In this document: positions 18,261 to 27,017 of the stretch, piece after piece
Numbering within the stretch: the first letter of the stretch is position 1
How the letters are laid out: the number at the start of each line of letters is the position of its first letter
Assembly (NCBI GenBank): GCA_013213785.1
Contig: JABSPZ010000007.1
Coordinates: forward strand, 186,001-250,000
DNA length: 64,000 bases
Origin: Henriciella sp.
GTDB taxonomy: Bacteria > Pseudomonadota > Alphaproteobacteria > Caulobacterales > Hyphomonadaceae
Direction of reading: 5' to 3'
Notes under the pieces: model-generated
Told to the model about the DNA's origin: nothing
Databases searched by the model: none
What the model saw: the letters and a program-made list of their open reading frames with translations, nothing else
Made by a program: the position numbers and the translations under genes

Positions 18261-18567
18261 CTTCCTGTTCCTCAATCTGCGTAAGACGAACACCAATTGC
18301 GCCGTCTTCCAGTTCGATCAGTTCGCCGTGTGCAATCAAACGATCGTCCACGAGCAGTTCGATCGGATCTTCGATCTTGGCTGTTAGGGGGATGATTGTA
18401 TCGGGTCTTAACTTTAAAAGCTCGGCCACGCTGAGCTTCTTACGTCCAATTGAGACCACGACATTGACCGGCAATCCATAAATAGATCGCTTGTACTGGT
18501 TTTCCGGAGACACATTCCGGCGTTCAGCTTCACCAACAACGTCTTCTACTGTTTCTGGCTCTGACAT
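18253..18567 (-). CDS. fliN: Flagellar switch protein FliN
   Basis: C-ring component of 104 residues, essentially one SpoA domain: IYGLPVNVVVSIGRKKLSVA, then LLKLRPDTIIPLTAKIEDPI, LLVDDRLIAHGELIELEDGA and IGVRLTQI. A short acidic N-terminal tail precedes it. It sits between flbE and fliP in the leftward operon, with overlap into fliP. Confidence 0.93.
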   Translation of the reverse strand: MSEPETVEDVVGEAERRNVSPENQYKRSIYGLPVNVVVSIGRKKLSVAELLKLRPDTIIPLTAKIEDPIELLVDDRLIAHGELIELEDGAIGVRLTQIEEQEDG

Positions 18568-18577
18568 CAGGTCCCTC

Positions 18578-19186
18578 TTATACGCTTTCCGACCCGCTCA
18601 TGCGGGTCAGGCTAGACTCAACAAATCGCTGGACGTCGAACTGCAAACCGCCTGTTTGCCAGTCTGCATCGACGTAAATTTCTGTGGCCGCATCGAGCAT
18701 TTGGAGCTCACAAATCTCACTCAAGCGCGGCGAAGCTTGAACGGCATTTTGAAACGAGACACCAAATTGAGTTGGCACTTTCAGCACAACTTTTTCGATT
18801 GTGGGCGGCGCTGTGGTCTCTAATTCCCGCATAACTTCTTCAGCTAGGAACGCGTCCGCCAATCGCGGAAACGCCGAAGCGATAAAGTCACGGGTCAACT
18901 CAGCCGCGCGCGCAGCGGCGACCTGTTGCAAACCATCCAGTTGCGCCTCTAAGCTTTGGAGGATGGTCCCTGTATCGATCTCCGGCTGAAGCGGGGCAGC
19001 GGGTACCTCGACGGCGTCGACCACCTCTTCTGCTTCGTCTTCCGCCTGCGCCAATTGCGCCTCAAGCTCAGCATCAAACGCGCCTTCGCTCCCGCGCTCG
19101 CCGACCAGAAGATTCCGGTCTTTAGGCGCGGGCGCCAATGCGTTCACGTGAAACCGCGGCAGAGAGAGAGGCGGCAAGCTATTCAT
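18578..19186 (-). CDS. flbE: FlbE/FliH-like flagellar export regulator
   Basis: Probable FliH-type negative regulator of the export ATPase, 202 residues. The N-terminal third is acidic and rich in Glu/Ala (LEAQLAQAEDEAEEVVDAVE), followed by a helical region and a C-terminal domain with VVLKVPTQFGV and YVDADWQTGGLQFD, similar to the tail of FliH proteins. It lies between fliF and fliN as flbE does in Caulobacter. The ATG overlaps the fliF stop by 8 bases. Assignment is partly by position. Confidence 0.75.
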   Translation of the reverse strand: MNSLPPLSLPRFHVNALAPAPKDRNLLVGERGSEGAFDAELEAQLAQAEDEAEEVVDAVEVPAAPLQPEIDTGTILQSLEAQLDGLQQVAAARAAELTRDFIASAFPRLADAFLAEEVMRELETTAPPTIEKVVLKVPTQFGVSFQNAVQASPRLSEICELQMLDAATEIYVDADWQTGGLQFDVQRFVESSLTRMSGSESV

Positions 19187-20711
19187 TGGCCGCTATCTTT
19201 CTGTCTTCTTTCAACCAGTCTTGCAGCAAGGCCGCGGTCTGTTCCTGATTCTCGCTCGTATAGTCTTTCAGATAATCGATTGGGTCGCTGGCCTGCTCGA
19301 AGAGGTCTCCTTCGACGCCGGCACCGTCAGCATCGCCAGCGCTAGCGCCTTCTTCATCACCGCCTGCCGCAGGCGCCTGCGCAAAGACCGGACGCATCAC
19401 GCCAAAGCCAAGCGCCAAAACAATGATGCCCAAGAAGATAGCTTGAACCGCTGACCACAAATGCTGCTCGAGCATCCGCTCAATCATACTTGGTGCGGGG
19501 GTGAGCTCTATTTCAGGCAGGGCCTGGAACGGCATCAGCTCAACCGTGAGTGTGTCGCCACGGTCGGCTTCTAAGCCGGCCGCATTTCGAACCAATGCTT
19601 CGAAGTTTTGACGAACTTGTTCGATTTGGGTCGCAGCGTCTGCGGCAGTCAGGTCGATGCCAAGCGCTTCTTGGTTAAGGAGCACAGCAATCGACACGCG
19701 CTCGATTTGCCCTGGCAGGCGCTCAGTCTGGGTGCGCGTCTCGTTCAGCTCATAAGCCACCGATTCGGTGGAGCTTTTGCTCGTGCTCTCATTCTGTCCG
19801 CCAGCAGCGTCGCCTTGCGGAAGATTGCTCGCAACGGTGAGATTGCCGCCGCCCTGATTGGTTTCGTTTGAGTCGTTTGTTGTACGCGAGCGGACAACGC
19901 GAGATTCTGGATCGAAACGCACATCAGAAATTACAGTCCGCTCTCGGCTAACGTCCATGCTAACCGACACTTCCGCGTTGCCGTCGCCGAGACGCGCAAA
20001 CAGGAGGCGTTTGATCTTTTGTTCTAGCGCTGCGGCTTGATCTTCAGCGACGACGCCTGGGGATTCTACATCTCCGACCGTTGGCCCAGCCAAAATACCG
20101 TGGCGCGGATCGATGACGACCACGTCTTCGGGGTTCAAACCGGAGACGGCGAGCGCGACCAGGTATTGTATCGCCTCAGCTTGGCCGCCATTCAGCCGCC
20201 GCGCGGAGGATAGCGTTACAGACGCCGTCGGCGTCGGCTGTGACCGCGAAAAACCAGATCGCAGATTTGCGCCAATGTGCACACGCGCTGAGTCGACGCC
20301 GGGCGTCGTCAGAATCGTACGGGTCAGCTCGCCTTCTTTTGCGCGCCAGTAAGCCGCGTTGTACATTTCAGACGTGACTGAGAATCCATTCACACTATCG
20401 AGAAGCTCGTAACCTTGGACAGATTGACGAGGCAGACCATCGCGCGCCAATGCGAAACGCGTTTTGTCTCTTACATTTGCAGGGATGAAAATCGCTTCAC
20501 CGCGAATTTCGTAAGCAACGTCGAGTGATTCGAGTTCATTGATTACTTCGCCAGCTCTCACAGGATCCAATCCAGAGTAGAGAAGAGACATTGAAGGCTG
20601 CAGCGTTCCGCGCACCAAAAAGGTCATCGCGGCTAACACGCCCAGAACGGCCGCGCCCAACATGATCTGGCGCTGCAAACCCAACGCACGCAGATTGTCG
20701 ATAAACCCCAT
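19179..20711 (-). CDS. fliF: Flagellar MS-ring protein FliF
   Basis: MS-ring subunit, 510 residues, first gene of the leftward fliF-flbE-fliN-fliP-fliG operon. Two membrane segments flank a large periplasmic part: about residues 17-34 and 425-445. Ring-building motifs include SMSLLYSGLDPVRAGEVINE, LDVAYEIRGEAIFIPA and ARVHIGANLRSGFSRSQPTP with ASVTLSSARRLN. The C-terminal cytoplasmic tail ends with DYTSENQEQTAALLQDWLKE, the FliG-binding segment. Confidence 0.95.
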   Translation of the reverse strand: MGFIDNLRALGLQRQIMLGAAVLGVLAAMTFLVRGTLQPSMSLLYSGLDPVRAGEVINELESLDVAYEIRGEAIFIPANVRDKTRFALARDGLPRQSVQGYELLDSVNGFSVTSEMYNAAYWRAKEGELTRTILTTPGVDSARVHIGANLRSGFSRSQPTPTASVTLSSARRLNGGQAEAIQYLVALAVSGLNPEDVVVIDPRHGILAGPTVGDVESPGVVAEDQAAALEQKIKRLLFARLGDGNAEVSVSMDVSRERTVISDVRFDPESRVVRSRTTNDSNETNQGGGNLTVASNLPQGDAAGGQNESTSKSSTESVAYELNETRTQTERLPGQIERVSIAVLLNQEALGIDLTAADAATQIEQVRQNFEALVRNAAGLEADRGDTLTVELMPFQALPEIELTPAPSMIERMLEQHLWSAVQAIFLGIIVLALGFGVMRPVFAQAPAAGGDEEGASAGDADGAGVEGDLFEQASDPIDYLKDYTSENQEQTAALLQDWLKEDRKIAANE

Positions 20712-20770
20712 AAGACCGCTTTCCGTTTTCTCGCTACGGTTGAACTTGGTTAATTTCTCGGCCGAAAGCG

Positions 20771-20785
20771 TTAAGGCTTCCTTTA
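20771..20785. promoter_or_regulatory. Candidate CtrA box between fliF and fliL
   Basis: TTAA, seven bases, TTTA: one mismatch from the CtrA consensus TTAA-N7-TTAA. Further TTAA half-sites lie at about 20749. It stands in the divergent gap between the fliF and fliL operons, where a CtrA site controls fliL-fliM in Caulobacter. Confidence 0.4.
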
Positions 20786-20845
20786 CTAGGGATTGTTTTA
20801 AACAGGAAAACTACTTCTAGTTTCATACGGGGCATCAGAGCGACC

Positions 20846-21352
20846 ATGAGCGACAAGCCAGAAGCCAAATCCGAAGAGGAGGCTCCTTCCTCCGGGGGCA
20901 TCGGAATGATGGGACTGTTGGTGCTGGGCCTCGCCTGCGCCGCGACCTCATTCGCAAGCGTTTATTTCCTAGCGCCAGCTCCGACAGTCGCGGAAGCTGC
21001 AACAGTCGAAGCCGAATATGTTCCGGTGGAAAAACCGGAAAAGAAGAAAAAGGATTTAGCCTATACAGAGGTTCAAGAGATCCTGATCACAGTCGGCAGC
21101 GCTCCAGCGACGCGATATCTTAAAATGCAACTTGCTGTCGCGACCGACAAAGACGACGCCAAAAAGATCAAGCCGCTCGAAACCCAGCTGATCGATGCCT
21201 TTCTCCTCTATTTACGGTCCGTTGAACTGAAAGATTTCGAGGACCCGGCTTTCTACAAGCATATGCGCGAGCAGCTTGGCCGCCGCGCTGACCTCGTCCT
21301 TGGCGATGGGATTGTGGAAGGCGTCTTAATCACTGAATTCTTGTTGAGGTAA
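20846..21352 (+). CDS. fliL: Flagellar basal body-associated protein FliL
   Basis: Single-pass inner-membrane protein, 168 residues, associated with the stator. Short acidic cytoplasmic N-terminus, membrane helix about residues 21-43, then a periplasmic FliL domain with YTEVQEILITVGSA, RYLKMQLAVATD and the terminal LVLGDGIVEGVLITEFLLR. It heads a rightward operon with the pflI-like and motE-like genes. In Caulobacter fliM follows fliL; here no fliM is present at this place (see 9515). Confidence 0.92.
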   Translation: MSDKPEAKSEEEAPSSGGIGMMGLLVLGLACAATSFASVYFLAPAPTVAEAATVEAEYVPVEKPEKKKKDLAYTEVQEILITVGSAPATRYLKMQLAVATDKDDAKKIKPLETQLIDAFLLYLRSVELKDFEDPAFYKHMREQLGRRADLVLGDGIVEGVLITEFLLR

Positions 21353-21356
21353 AACC

Positions 21357-21884
21357 GTGCCGATTTCTCCTTTTGATATTGCGATCATCCTGATCTCTTC
21401 TGTGGCATGTATTTATTGCATCGTGCTCAGCCGCCGTTTGAGAGCCCTACAGAATACGAGAAACGGCCTCGGCGCGACCATTAAGGCTCTGTCTGACTCT
21501 ATTAGCGCTGTCTCGGCCACTACAGACGAAACCCGCTTCCATGCGGGAGAACTCGCAGTGCGCCTCGCACGCCTGATCGAAGAGGCCAAACAGTCCTGCG
21601 AGCGCGTTGAACATCTGACCAATCGCTTAAACGAAGCGCACGATCGCGCCGCCAGCTATACCCCGCCCCAACAAGCCGCTCCGGCGCCAGCCCCTGCGCA
21701 AGCTCCGACGACGGGCGCTGTTCAGGAAGCGTTGGAGATTTCCAATCAACGCTTGGAAGAAATCACAGAGATGATGCACCGGCTGAAAGACCTGTCTGAG
21801 CAGTCCGTCGTTGAAGCAGAGAAGACAGCTCCTGCCCTGCGCCCGCTGCCGACCCAATTACGTCCTCGAATGAAAGTGGTGTAG
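21357..21884 (+). CDS. PflI-like bitopic membrane protein
   Basis: 175 residues with one N-terminal membrane helix (about 7-25), a coiled-coil region (about 35-100), a short Pro/Ala/Gln-rich linker (about 101-118) and a second helical segment. Bitopic architecture with a proline-rich stretch and position directly after fliL match PflI of Caulobacter, which helps place the flagellum at the pole. The link is by architecture and synteny, without a diagnostic motif. It is followed by the motE-like gene after 3 bases. Confidence 0.6.
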   Translation: MPISPFDIAIILISSVACIYCIVLSRRLRALQNTRNGLGATIKALSDSISAVSATTDETRFHAGELAVRLARLIEEAKQSCERVEHLTNRLNEAHDRAASYTPPQQAAPAPAPAQAPTTGAVQEALEISNQRLEEITEMMHRLKDLSEQSVVEAEKTAPALRPLPTQLRPRMKVV

Positions 21885-21887
21885 CCT

Positions 21888-22505
21888 ATGGCCCTTAAAG
21901 CTGCGAACCGATCCAATGTGCTCTTAACACTAGGCGTTCTGTTTACGCTCGGCGCTGCAACCCGCTTGGTTCCTGCCAATGTCGCGGATGCGCGTGAGGC
22001 GGACGCTGACGAGGCCGTAGAGACGGTTTCCGTGCAGCCCGAAAAGGTTGAAGCGACAAAAACCGCTGCGCTTCCGATCGAAGGGCAGATTTGTTTTAGC
22101 GAGGATCTCTCTGCAGCGCTCGCATCTGATCAACTCCGGCTTGAGACCGAAACCGAAAAGCTCGCAGCGCGCGAACTCGAATTGCAAGCCTTAGAAGCAG
22201 AATTGGCTGAGACACGGGCCGATTTGACGGCCCTTCAAGCCAGCTTGGAAACCAGATGGGAAGACATGCAGGCTTTCGCAGGTGAAGATCTGAACCATTT
22301 GGCGCAGATGTACGGCGCAATGAAACCAGACCAAGCCGCGACGATTTTCGATCAAATGGATCCAAGCTTTGCCGCCGGCTTCTTGCGTCTACTAAGTTCG
22401 GAACAAGCCGGTCTGATCATGGCAAACATGGAATCTCAACAGGCCTATATTGTCAGTGTTCGCCTCGCGAGCATCAATGAAGATTTGCGCCGCGAAGAGT
22501 CCTAA
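21888..22505 (+). CDS. MotE-like protein (MgtE N-terminal domain)
   Basis: 205-residue protein with an N-terminal membrane or signal segment (about 10-30), a long coiled coil (about 75-130) and a C-terminal MgtE-N-type helical domain (DLNHLAQMYGAMKPDQAATI followed by FDQMDPSFAAGFLRLLSSEQ). Rhizobial MotE, of the same architecture, is a periplasmic chaperone for MotC. It is the last gene of the fliL operon. Export to the periplasm is inferred from the N-terminus. Confidence 0.75.
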   Translation: MALKAANRSNVLLTLGVLFTLGAATRLVPANVADAREADADEAVETVSVQPEKVEATKTAALPIEGQICFSEDLSAALASDQLRLETETEKLAARELELQALEAELAETRADLTALQASLETRWEDMQAFAGEDLNHLAQMYGAMKPDQAATIFDQMDPSFAAGFLRLLSSEQAGLIMANMESQQAYIVSVRLASINEDLRREES

Positions 22506-22568
22506 AAGCGCCAGCCTCACGTCTTCGTGACCTGATGCTTAAGGCAATATTACTACTTTAACTAGAAT

Positions 22569-22584
22569 TGGTCCGGAACTTGCT
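22569..22584 (+). promoter_or_regulatory. Candidate sigma-54 promoter
   Basis: TGGTCCG, GAAC, TTGCT: the invariant GG and GC are separated by exactly 10 bases and the -12 part is perfect, while the -24 part has two mismatches to TGGCACG. It ends about 37 bases before the ATG at 22621. Confidence 0.5.
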
Positions 22585-22620
22585 TTTGACCTGTTTGTTA
22601 ACCAAGCAGGACCTGATCTC

Positions 22621-23016
22621 ATGGCGCTCTATTCTTCCGACCAAAGCCCTCGTGTTTTGCGTCTTACTTGGACGACGCGTGAAGACTTACGCGCAAACAG
22701 AGACCTTGTATTCGTCTATGGCGATAATGTTGCGCGCGAAGGTCAGCGGGGTCTTGCTCGACAAATGCGCGGTGAGCCAAATGCACACCCGATATCCATT
22801 AGCTGGACCCCCTTCGAGCCCTTTACCCACGCCAGTGCCCGAGATGCGATGGAGCATATCTCAAAAGACCTCGAAGCGCTGCAAGCACGCGCTCCCAAAC
22901 TCATCGTTTGGCCGTTAGACGGACTAGTTCCGGAATTTCTAACCCTCCCAGACGAGCTGAATCAGCATTTGCGGACACAAGCGAAGAAGCGATTTGCGCT
23001 CATAGATCCTGTCTAA
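22621..23016 (+). CDS. Conserved hypothetical protein with FVYGDN motif
   Basis: 131 residues, function unknown. It has NRDLVFVYGDNVAREGQRGL followed by ARQMRGEPNA and a later segment LIVWPLDGLV, a pattern I associate with a small conserved family of unknown function seen in bacteria and phages. No signal peptide or membrane segment. AGGA ribosome site upstream. It follows the flagellar fliL operon and has its own candidate sigma-54 promoter, so it may be part of the flagellar regulon; a role in motility is untested. Confidence 0.65.
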   Translation: MALYSSDQSPRVLRLTWTTREDLRANRDLVFVYGDNVAREGQRGLARQMRGEPNAHPISISWTPFEPFTHASARDAMEHISKDLEALQARAPKLIVWPLDGLVPEFLTLPDELNQHLRTQAKKRFALIDPV

Positions 23017-23126
23017 TCCAGCAACGTGAATCGCGACGTTTTTGCGCAGAAGAATCATACATCGCGCGCGCGCCGATTAACTCTAATTAAAACAACCCTA
23101 GATAGAAGTTTCGGCAACTAATCATA

Positions 23127-24212
23127 ATGGGGTTGTCGATGGCATCGGCTGCACAAGCACAACAAATTGAGTCTGAGGAAGACACGCCTCTGAGCGAGCG
23201 GATGCTTGTTTTTAAGCATTGCAAAGCTGCGTTTGACGAAATTCAAAAGCATGGCACTGCGCCCGATCCAACCGCTTATGCTGTTTGGTACTCGTACGTG
23301 TCGCGTTCGCCTGCCGAACTGCGGCTCGCCGTAGACAAGATCATCACAACCGGCGGCGCACTCGACGAGTATGAATTGAACGAACTGTTTCGAGAGCATA
23401 TCAGCCCAAATCAGTCCGTTGAAAAGAATGAGGCGATCGGAAAAGAAATCGAAAGCAGCATTCAAGACGTCTCCAAGCTATTGCAAGCTGGCATGACCCA
23501 AAATGCCCACTTTCGAACCACGCTCGATGACCTGTCAGAGACGCCAACGGATGATGTCGATGGACATGACGTGAAAGCGCTACTCGGTCAGTTGATCAGT
23601 GAGAGCCAAAAAATGTCCGTGGTCTCTACGCGTCTGACTGATGGCCTTCGGAAATCTCAAGAGAAAGTTCAGAAACTCAACGAAGAGCTCGAACAAGCAC
23701 GGCGCCAAAGCTTGCTCGATCCCCTTACTTCGGTCGCGAACCGTCGTGCGTTTGAAAACCGAATCCGGGCTCAAATCGAAGAGGCGAGCGACACAGGCGG
23801 ACGGTTCTGCTTAGTCTTGGCTGACCTCGATGAGTTTAAAGCCGTGAATGATAATCTGGGACATCAGGCCGGTGATCAAGTTCTCAAGAAATTTGCTTCA
23901 ACCCTGTTCGAGAATACAAAGGGCCAAGATTTGGTCGCCAGATATGGCGGTGACGAGTTTGCGATCATCCTCCCAAACATCGATGTGATGTCGGCCTACA
24001 ATCTAATGGTCACGGTGAAACACCAATTCGAACAGGCAAGGGCCTCTACTTCCCAGTTTCATGCCGCTCAACTCGAAGCAACTGCGTCTTTCGGGATCGC
24101 ACCGTTTAAGGCAAGGCGAACCGTCGAAGATCTTATCGCAGCAGCAGATACGGCTTTGAACAAAGCGAAATCCCTCGGCCGAAACCGCGTTTGCGCGGAA
24201 GGGCTTTTTTAG
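23127..24212 (+). CDS. GGDEF-domain diguanylate cyclase
   Basis: Makes cyclic di-GMP from two GTP. The C-terminal GGDEF domain (about residues 195-358) contains DPLTSVANRRAFENRI, LADLDEFKAVNDNLGHQAGD and the active-site loop RYGGDEFAII, all intact. The allosteric I-site (normally RxxD) reads KGQD, so product inhibition may be weak or absent. The N-terminal 190 residues are helical with no recognised sensor domain and no clear membrane segment. Start could be ATG 23127 or ATG 23139. A terminator hairpin overlaps its 3' end. Confidence 0.92.
   Translation: MGLSMASAAQAQQIESEEDTPLSERMLVFKHCKAAFDEIQKHGTAPDPTAYAVWYSYVSRSPAELRLAVDKIITTGGALDEYELNELFREHISPNQSVEKNEAIGKEIESSIQDVSKLLQAGMTQNAHFRTTLDDLSETPTDDVDGHDVKALLGQLISESQKMSVVSTRLTDGLRKSQEKVQKLNEELEQARRQSLLDPLTSVANRRAFENRIRAQIEEASDTGGRFCLVLADLDEFKAVNDNLGHQAGDQVLKKFASTLFENTKGQDLVARYGGDEFAIILPNIDVMSAYNLMVTVKHQFEQARASTSQFHAAQLEATASFGIAPFKARRTVEDLIAAADTALNKAKSLGRNRVCAEGLF
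24179..24210 (+). terminator. Intrinsic terminator at end of GGDEF gene
   Basis: CCGCG-TTTG-CGCGG hairpin (24185-24198), extended by flanking GCC/GGC pairing, then TTTTTT at 24205-24210. The hairpin lies inside the last codons of the gene. Confidence 0.7.
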
Positions 24213-24219
24213 ATCATGC

Positions 24220-25194
24220 TCATCGGCCTTCGATCAAATTGTCCAATCCGAGCGCGGCTATCTTATTCGCTTCCGCGGGCAATTGCCCAATCAAAATAGG
24301 CTTGCGATTAGGGGGACGATAATCTTCCCCGCGAATAGTTCGGTACTGCGCGGTATACTTTTCCCACGTCGTAACACCATCCGCCTCCGGCTTGATCACC
24401 CGTCTTGATGTCGTCACGCCATGGTGAAACTGGTGGAATGTTCCTTCGCCGAGAATGGAATAATAAATTGTGCCCGGCAGGCGCAGTAAACGGTTGAGAA
24501 AATCGAGATTCACAAGCCCACCGCCGGGAATGTCAAACGCCTCATCATACCCCTCTAGCTCATCGTAAAGCGAGCGCGGTAAGATTGGGGCATTCGACTC
24601 GTTGAGGTATCCGAACCACCCATAACGCGACGATCCAGCCAAAGCGCAAATCTCGAACAAACGGTACCCGTTTTCGGGCCAATTAATCGACTCCAACAGC
24701 TCGTCTTCAACCTCCTGGCAGTACCCATCTTCAACAGCAATCTGTTGGAGTGTTTCACCCAGATGGAAGCCCGCCGTTGATGCAAATGCTCTAGGGCTGC
24801 GGCTGGCCGCCTCTAATCCCCACTTCAGGAGTCCAGGACTGGCCATCCGCGCACCATCGATGACCGGGCAAACCAGAGGCGCCGTCGACATGGCGACCCC
24901 AGCGTTCAAAGCGCGCGCTGGGGATGGATGCGCATTTTCGACAAACTCGTATCGAACATTTTCTGGCCAAGCTTTATGGACGGCATCCGCTATTGGACGT
25001 GGAGAGCCATTGTCCATCACGATAATCTCAACATCTTCCGGCGATATCCCAACCTGGTATGGCGGTAAAAAAGACATCACCGTCCGCGGCACCTCACGCG
25101 CCATATTGTAGGACATGATGATCACACTGATCTTAGGGGTCACATCACGGCGCGGAGATAAAAAATGTCTGGCTCGGCTGAGAATAGACTTCAT
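24220..25194 (-). CDS. Family 2 glycosyltransferase
   Basis: Predicted cytoplasmic glycosyltransferase with GT-A fold. The N-terminal nucleotide-binding strand is PKISVIIMSYNMAREVPRTV, followed by EIIVMDNGSPRP and NAGVAMSTAPLVCPVIDGAR; the DGAR position replaces the usual DxD motif. Donor and acceptor cannot be told. ATG at 25194 is preferred to a GTG three codons upstream. It is divergent from the sulfotransferase-like gene at 25411, so both may decorate a surface polysaccharide or glycoprotein. Confidence 0.85.
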   Translation of the reverse strand: MKSILSRARHFLSPRRDVTPKISVIIMSYNMAREVPRTVMSFLPPYQVGISPEDVEIIVMDNGSPRPIADAVHKAWPENVRYEFVENAHPSPARALNAGVAMSTAPLVCPVIDGARMASPGLLKWGLEAASRSPRAFASTAGFHLGETLQQIAVEDGYCQEVEDELLESINWPENGYRLFEICALAGSSRYGWFGYLNESNAPILPRSLYDELEGYDEAFDIPGGGLVNLDFLNRLLRLPGTIYYSILGEGTFHQFHHGVTTSRRVIKPEADGVTTWEKYTAQYRTIRGEDYRPPNRKPILIGQLPAEANKIAALGLDNLIEGR

Positions 25195-25410
25195 AGATGA
25201 CACACTTTTTGAAGATTTGGATACCGCATTCAGATTTGCCTATTACCCCCTCAGCGCGGATAACAAAACTCCCTTCTGCGGTGCACTCCTAAACCACCGA
25301 TGTCCTTCGCAACAGGTTCATTGAGCACCCTTTGAGTTGGCAGAAGAACACATAGGGCATACGGTGTACGACAGAAAATCGAACCGTACTTTTTCATTCT
25401 GGGAGGCCAT

Positions 25411-26133
25411 GTGGCTGGCTATCTTATCCTTGGTATGCACAGATCTGGTACATCTTGCTTCGCGGGATGTTTGGAAGCAGGAGGGCTTAGCCTTGGCCCT
25501 GTAAACATCCATGCACCTTTCAATAAGAAAGGAAATCGAGAACACGAGCCTATTCGAGACGTTCATGATCAAATGCTCACGGCGAATGAAGCCTCATGGG
25601 ATCGTCCACCGGACAACCAAATTGAGATTGATCCAGATCACCTCAATCAACTTAAATTCTATGTGGACCAGTTCGGCACCGATCAAGACTGGGGCGTTAA
25701 AGACCCCCGCTCAATGTTCTTTGCCAAGAGCTGGCAAAGCTATTTTGGATGCGAGTTCTTGGGAACGTTTCGGCACCCTGTCGAGGTAGCAAAGAGTCTA
25801 GAAAGTCGTGCAGAACGGACGAATAAGCAAATGAACCGGGAAATGGCTCTTTCGCTTTGGAAAAGCTACAATACTCAGCTCTTGGAGCTGTATCGGGCAA
25901 ATCCCTTTCCACTTGTCAGATACGGAATAGAGCCCAATCTGTATCTTGAACAAATACGCTTGGTTGCTCGACAGCTGAATTTGAACCCAGACGGCGCAAG
26001 CACCTTTTTCACTAAAACACTGACGCATCAAGAAAGCATGGAAGCGCTGGTACCAGAGAGCTGCAAAAATATCTGGGATGAACTATTGTGCGCTTGGGAT
26101 GCATGCTTCAAAAAGGACATAAAGTTTGCGTAA
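25411..26133 (+). CDS. Sulfotransferase-like P-loop protein
   Basis: 240 residues. The 5'-phosphosulfate-binding loop LILGMHRSGTSCFAG starts at residue 5; WGVKDPRS (about residue 94) and FRHPVEVAKSL (about residue 117) match the 3'-phosphate-binding part of PAPS sulfotransferases. Cytoplasmic, no signal. GTG start with GGGAGG upstream. A paralogue with the same motifs lies at 39221 on the other side of the secretion locus. The acceptor, probably a carbohydrate or protein tyrosine, is unknown. The gene ends shortly before gspG. Confidence 0.8.
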   Translation: MAGYLILGMHRSGTSCFAGCLEAGGLSLGPVNIHAPFNKKGNREHEPIRDVHDQMLTANEASWDRPPDNQIEIDPDHLNQLKFYVDQFGTDQDWGVKDPRSMFFAKSWQSYFGCEFLGTFRHPVEVAKSLESRAERTNKQMNREMALSLWKSYNTQLLELYRANPFPLVRYGIEPNLYLEQIRLVARQLNLNPDGASTFFTKTLTHQESMEALVPESCKNIWDELLCAWDACFKKDIKFA

Positions 26134-26167
26134 ACATGAAGCGCCCAATCAATTTAGGGAAAACGCC

Positions 26168-26638
26168 ATGCAGTTGCCATATCAATCTTCCGTTTTTCGA
26201 CTTCTTCGTCGAGATGAGAACGTAAAAGACGGCAAACGAAACCAGCTTGGATACTCGCTGCTGGAGATATTGGTTGTCCTCGCAATCATATCCGCTTTGA
26301 TGGCCATCGTTGGCCCTCGCGTCTTGGGTCATGTGGATCAATCGAAAGTCGTGAGCACAAAAACTCAAGCGAAAAACTTGAAGGATGCGCTCGCAATTTA
26401 TCGCCTACAATCTGGAACTTACCCAGATAAAACGACCGGCCTAAAGGTCCTTATCGACCCACCGACCGGCGAGAAAATCCTGGATGAGGAGACGCTTCCT
26501 CTGGACGCTTGGGGGAACGCTTTTCATTACGAGCCTCCCACCGAAGTCAACGGACGTACCTCATCTGTTAGAGTTTATTCGCTTGGGGCGGACAACGCAC
26601 CTGGCGGCGAAGGCCTGAACGCCGATATTTATGGCTAG
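26168..26638 (+). CDS. gspG: Type II secretion major pseudopilin GspG
   Basis: Main subunit of the type II secretion pseudopilus, 156 residues from the ATG at 26168. Prepilin cleavage site and hydrophobic stem: QLG / YSLLEILVVLAIISALMAI. The C-terminal part has the GspG signature GTYPDKTTGLKVLIDPP, LPLDAWGNAFHYEPP and YSLGADNAPGGEGLNADI, including calcium-loop residues. A TTG start at 26126 would extend it into the previous gene and is less likely. First gene of a rightward run gspG-H-J-K-L-M-C-D-I. Confidence 0.95.
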   Translation: MQLPYQSSVFRLLRRDENVKDGKRNQLGYSLLEILVVLAIISALMAIVGPRVLGHVDQSKVVSTKTQAKNLKDALAIYRLQSGTYPDKTTGLKVLIDPPTGEKILDEETLPLDAWGNAFHYEPPTEVNGRTSSVRVYSLGADNAPGGEGLNADIYG

Positions 26639-27017
26639 CGCATCTCCATCGCAGAGCGGCTTTAGCTTAGTTGAAACGCTCGCAGCGCTCGCAATCCTCG
26701 GCTTACTGGCTTCCACCGCGGTCGTAAACTTGACGCCTATTGTCGAAGAACGGCGTTTCAATACGATCGAAGCTGCTTTGGAGAGTGCAATATCGAACGC
26801 TCGAATATCCAATATTCACGACCGACAACGGATTCAGTTGGTCGACTATATCGGCGCCAATTACCCTGAACTTAGCCCTTTCGTTTTGATTGACTCCGAT
26901 GCCGCCGTGGTCTCCCGCGGCGCGTGCAATGAGGGGCAGGCTGCTATCAATCACGCGGGTCGCACAAAGCGGTTTGAAATCTCCCCCATCACTTGCAGTT
27001 TGACGCCCATATCATGA
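26631..27017 (+). CDS. gspH: Minor pseudopilin, GspH-like
   Basis: 128 residues with a prepilin cleavage site QSG / FSLVETLAALAILGLLAS followed by a short globular domain. The long amphipathic helix after the stem (IEAALESAISNARISNIHDR) suits GspH. Overlaps gspG by 8 bases (ATGGCTAG) and gspJ by 4. Confidence 0.75.
   Translation: MASASPSQSGFSLVETLAALAILGLLASTAVVNLTPIVEERRFNTIEAALESAISNARISNIHDRQRIQLVDYIGANYPELSPFVLIDSDAAVVSRGACNEGQAAINHAGRTKRFEISPITCSLTPIS

Noticed and set aside
23080-23100. TTAA-N6-TTAA before the GGDEF gene as CtrA box
   Set aside because: Spacer is 6 bases, not 7.
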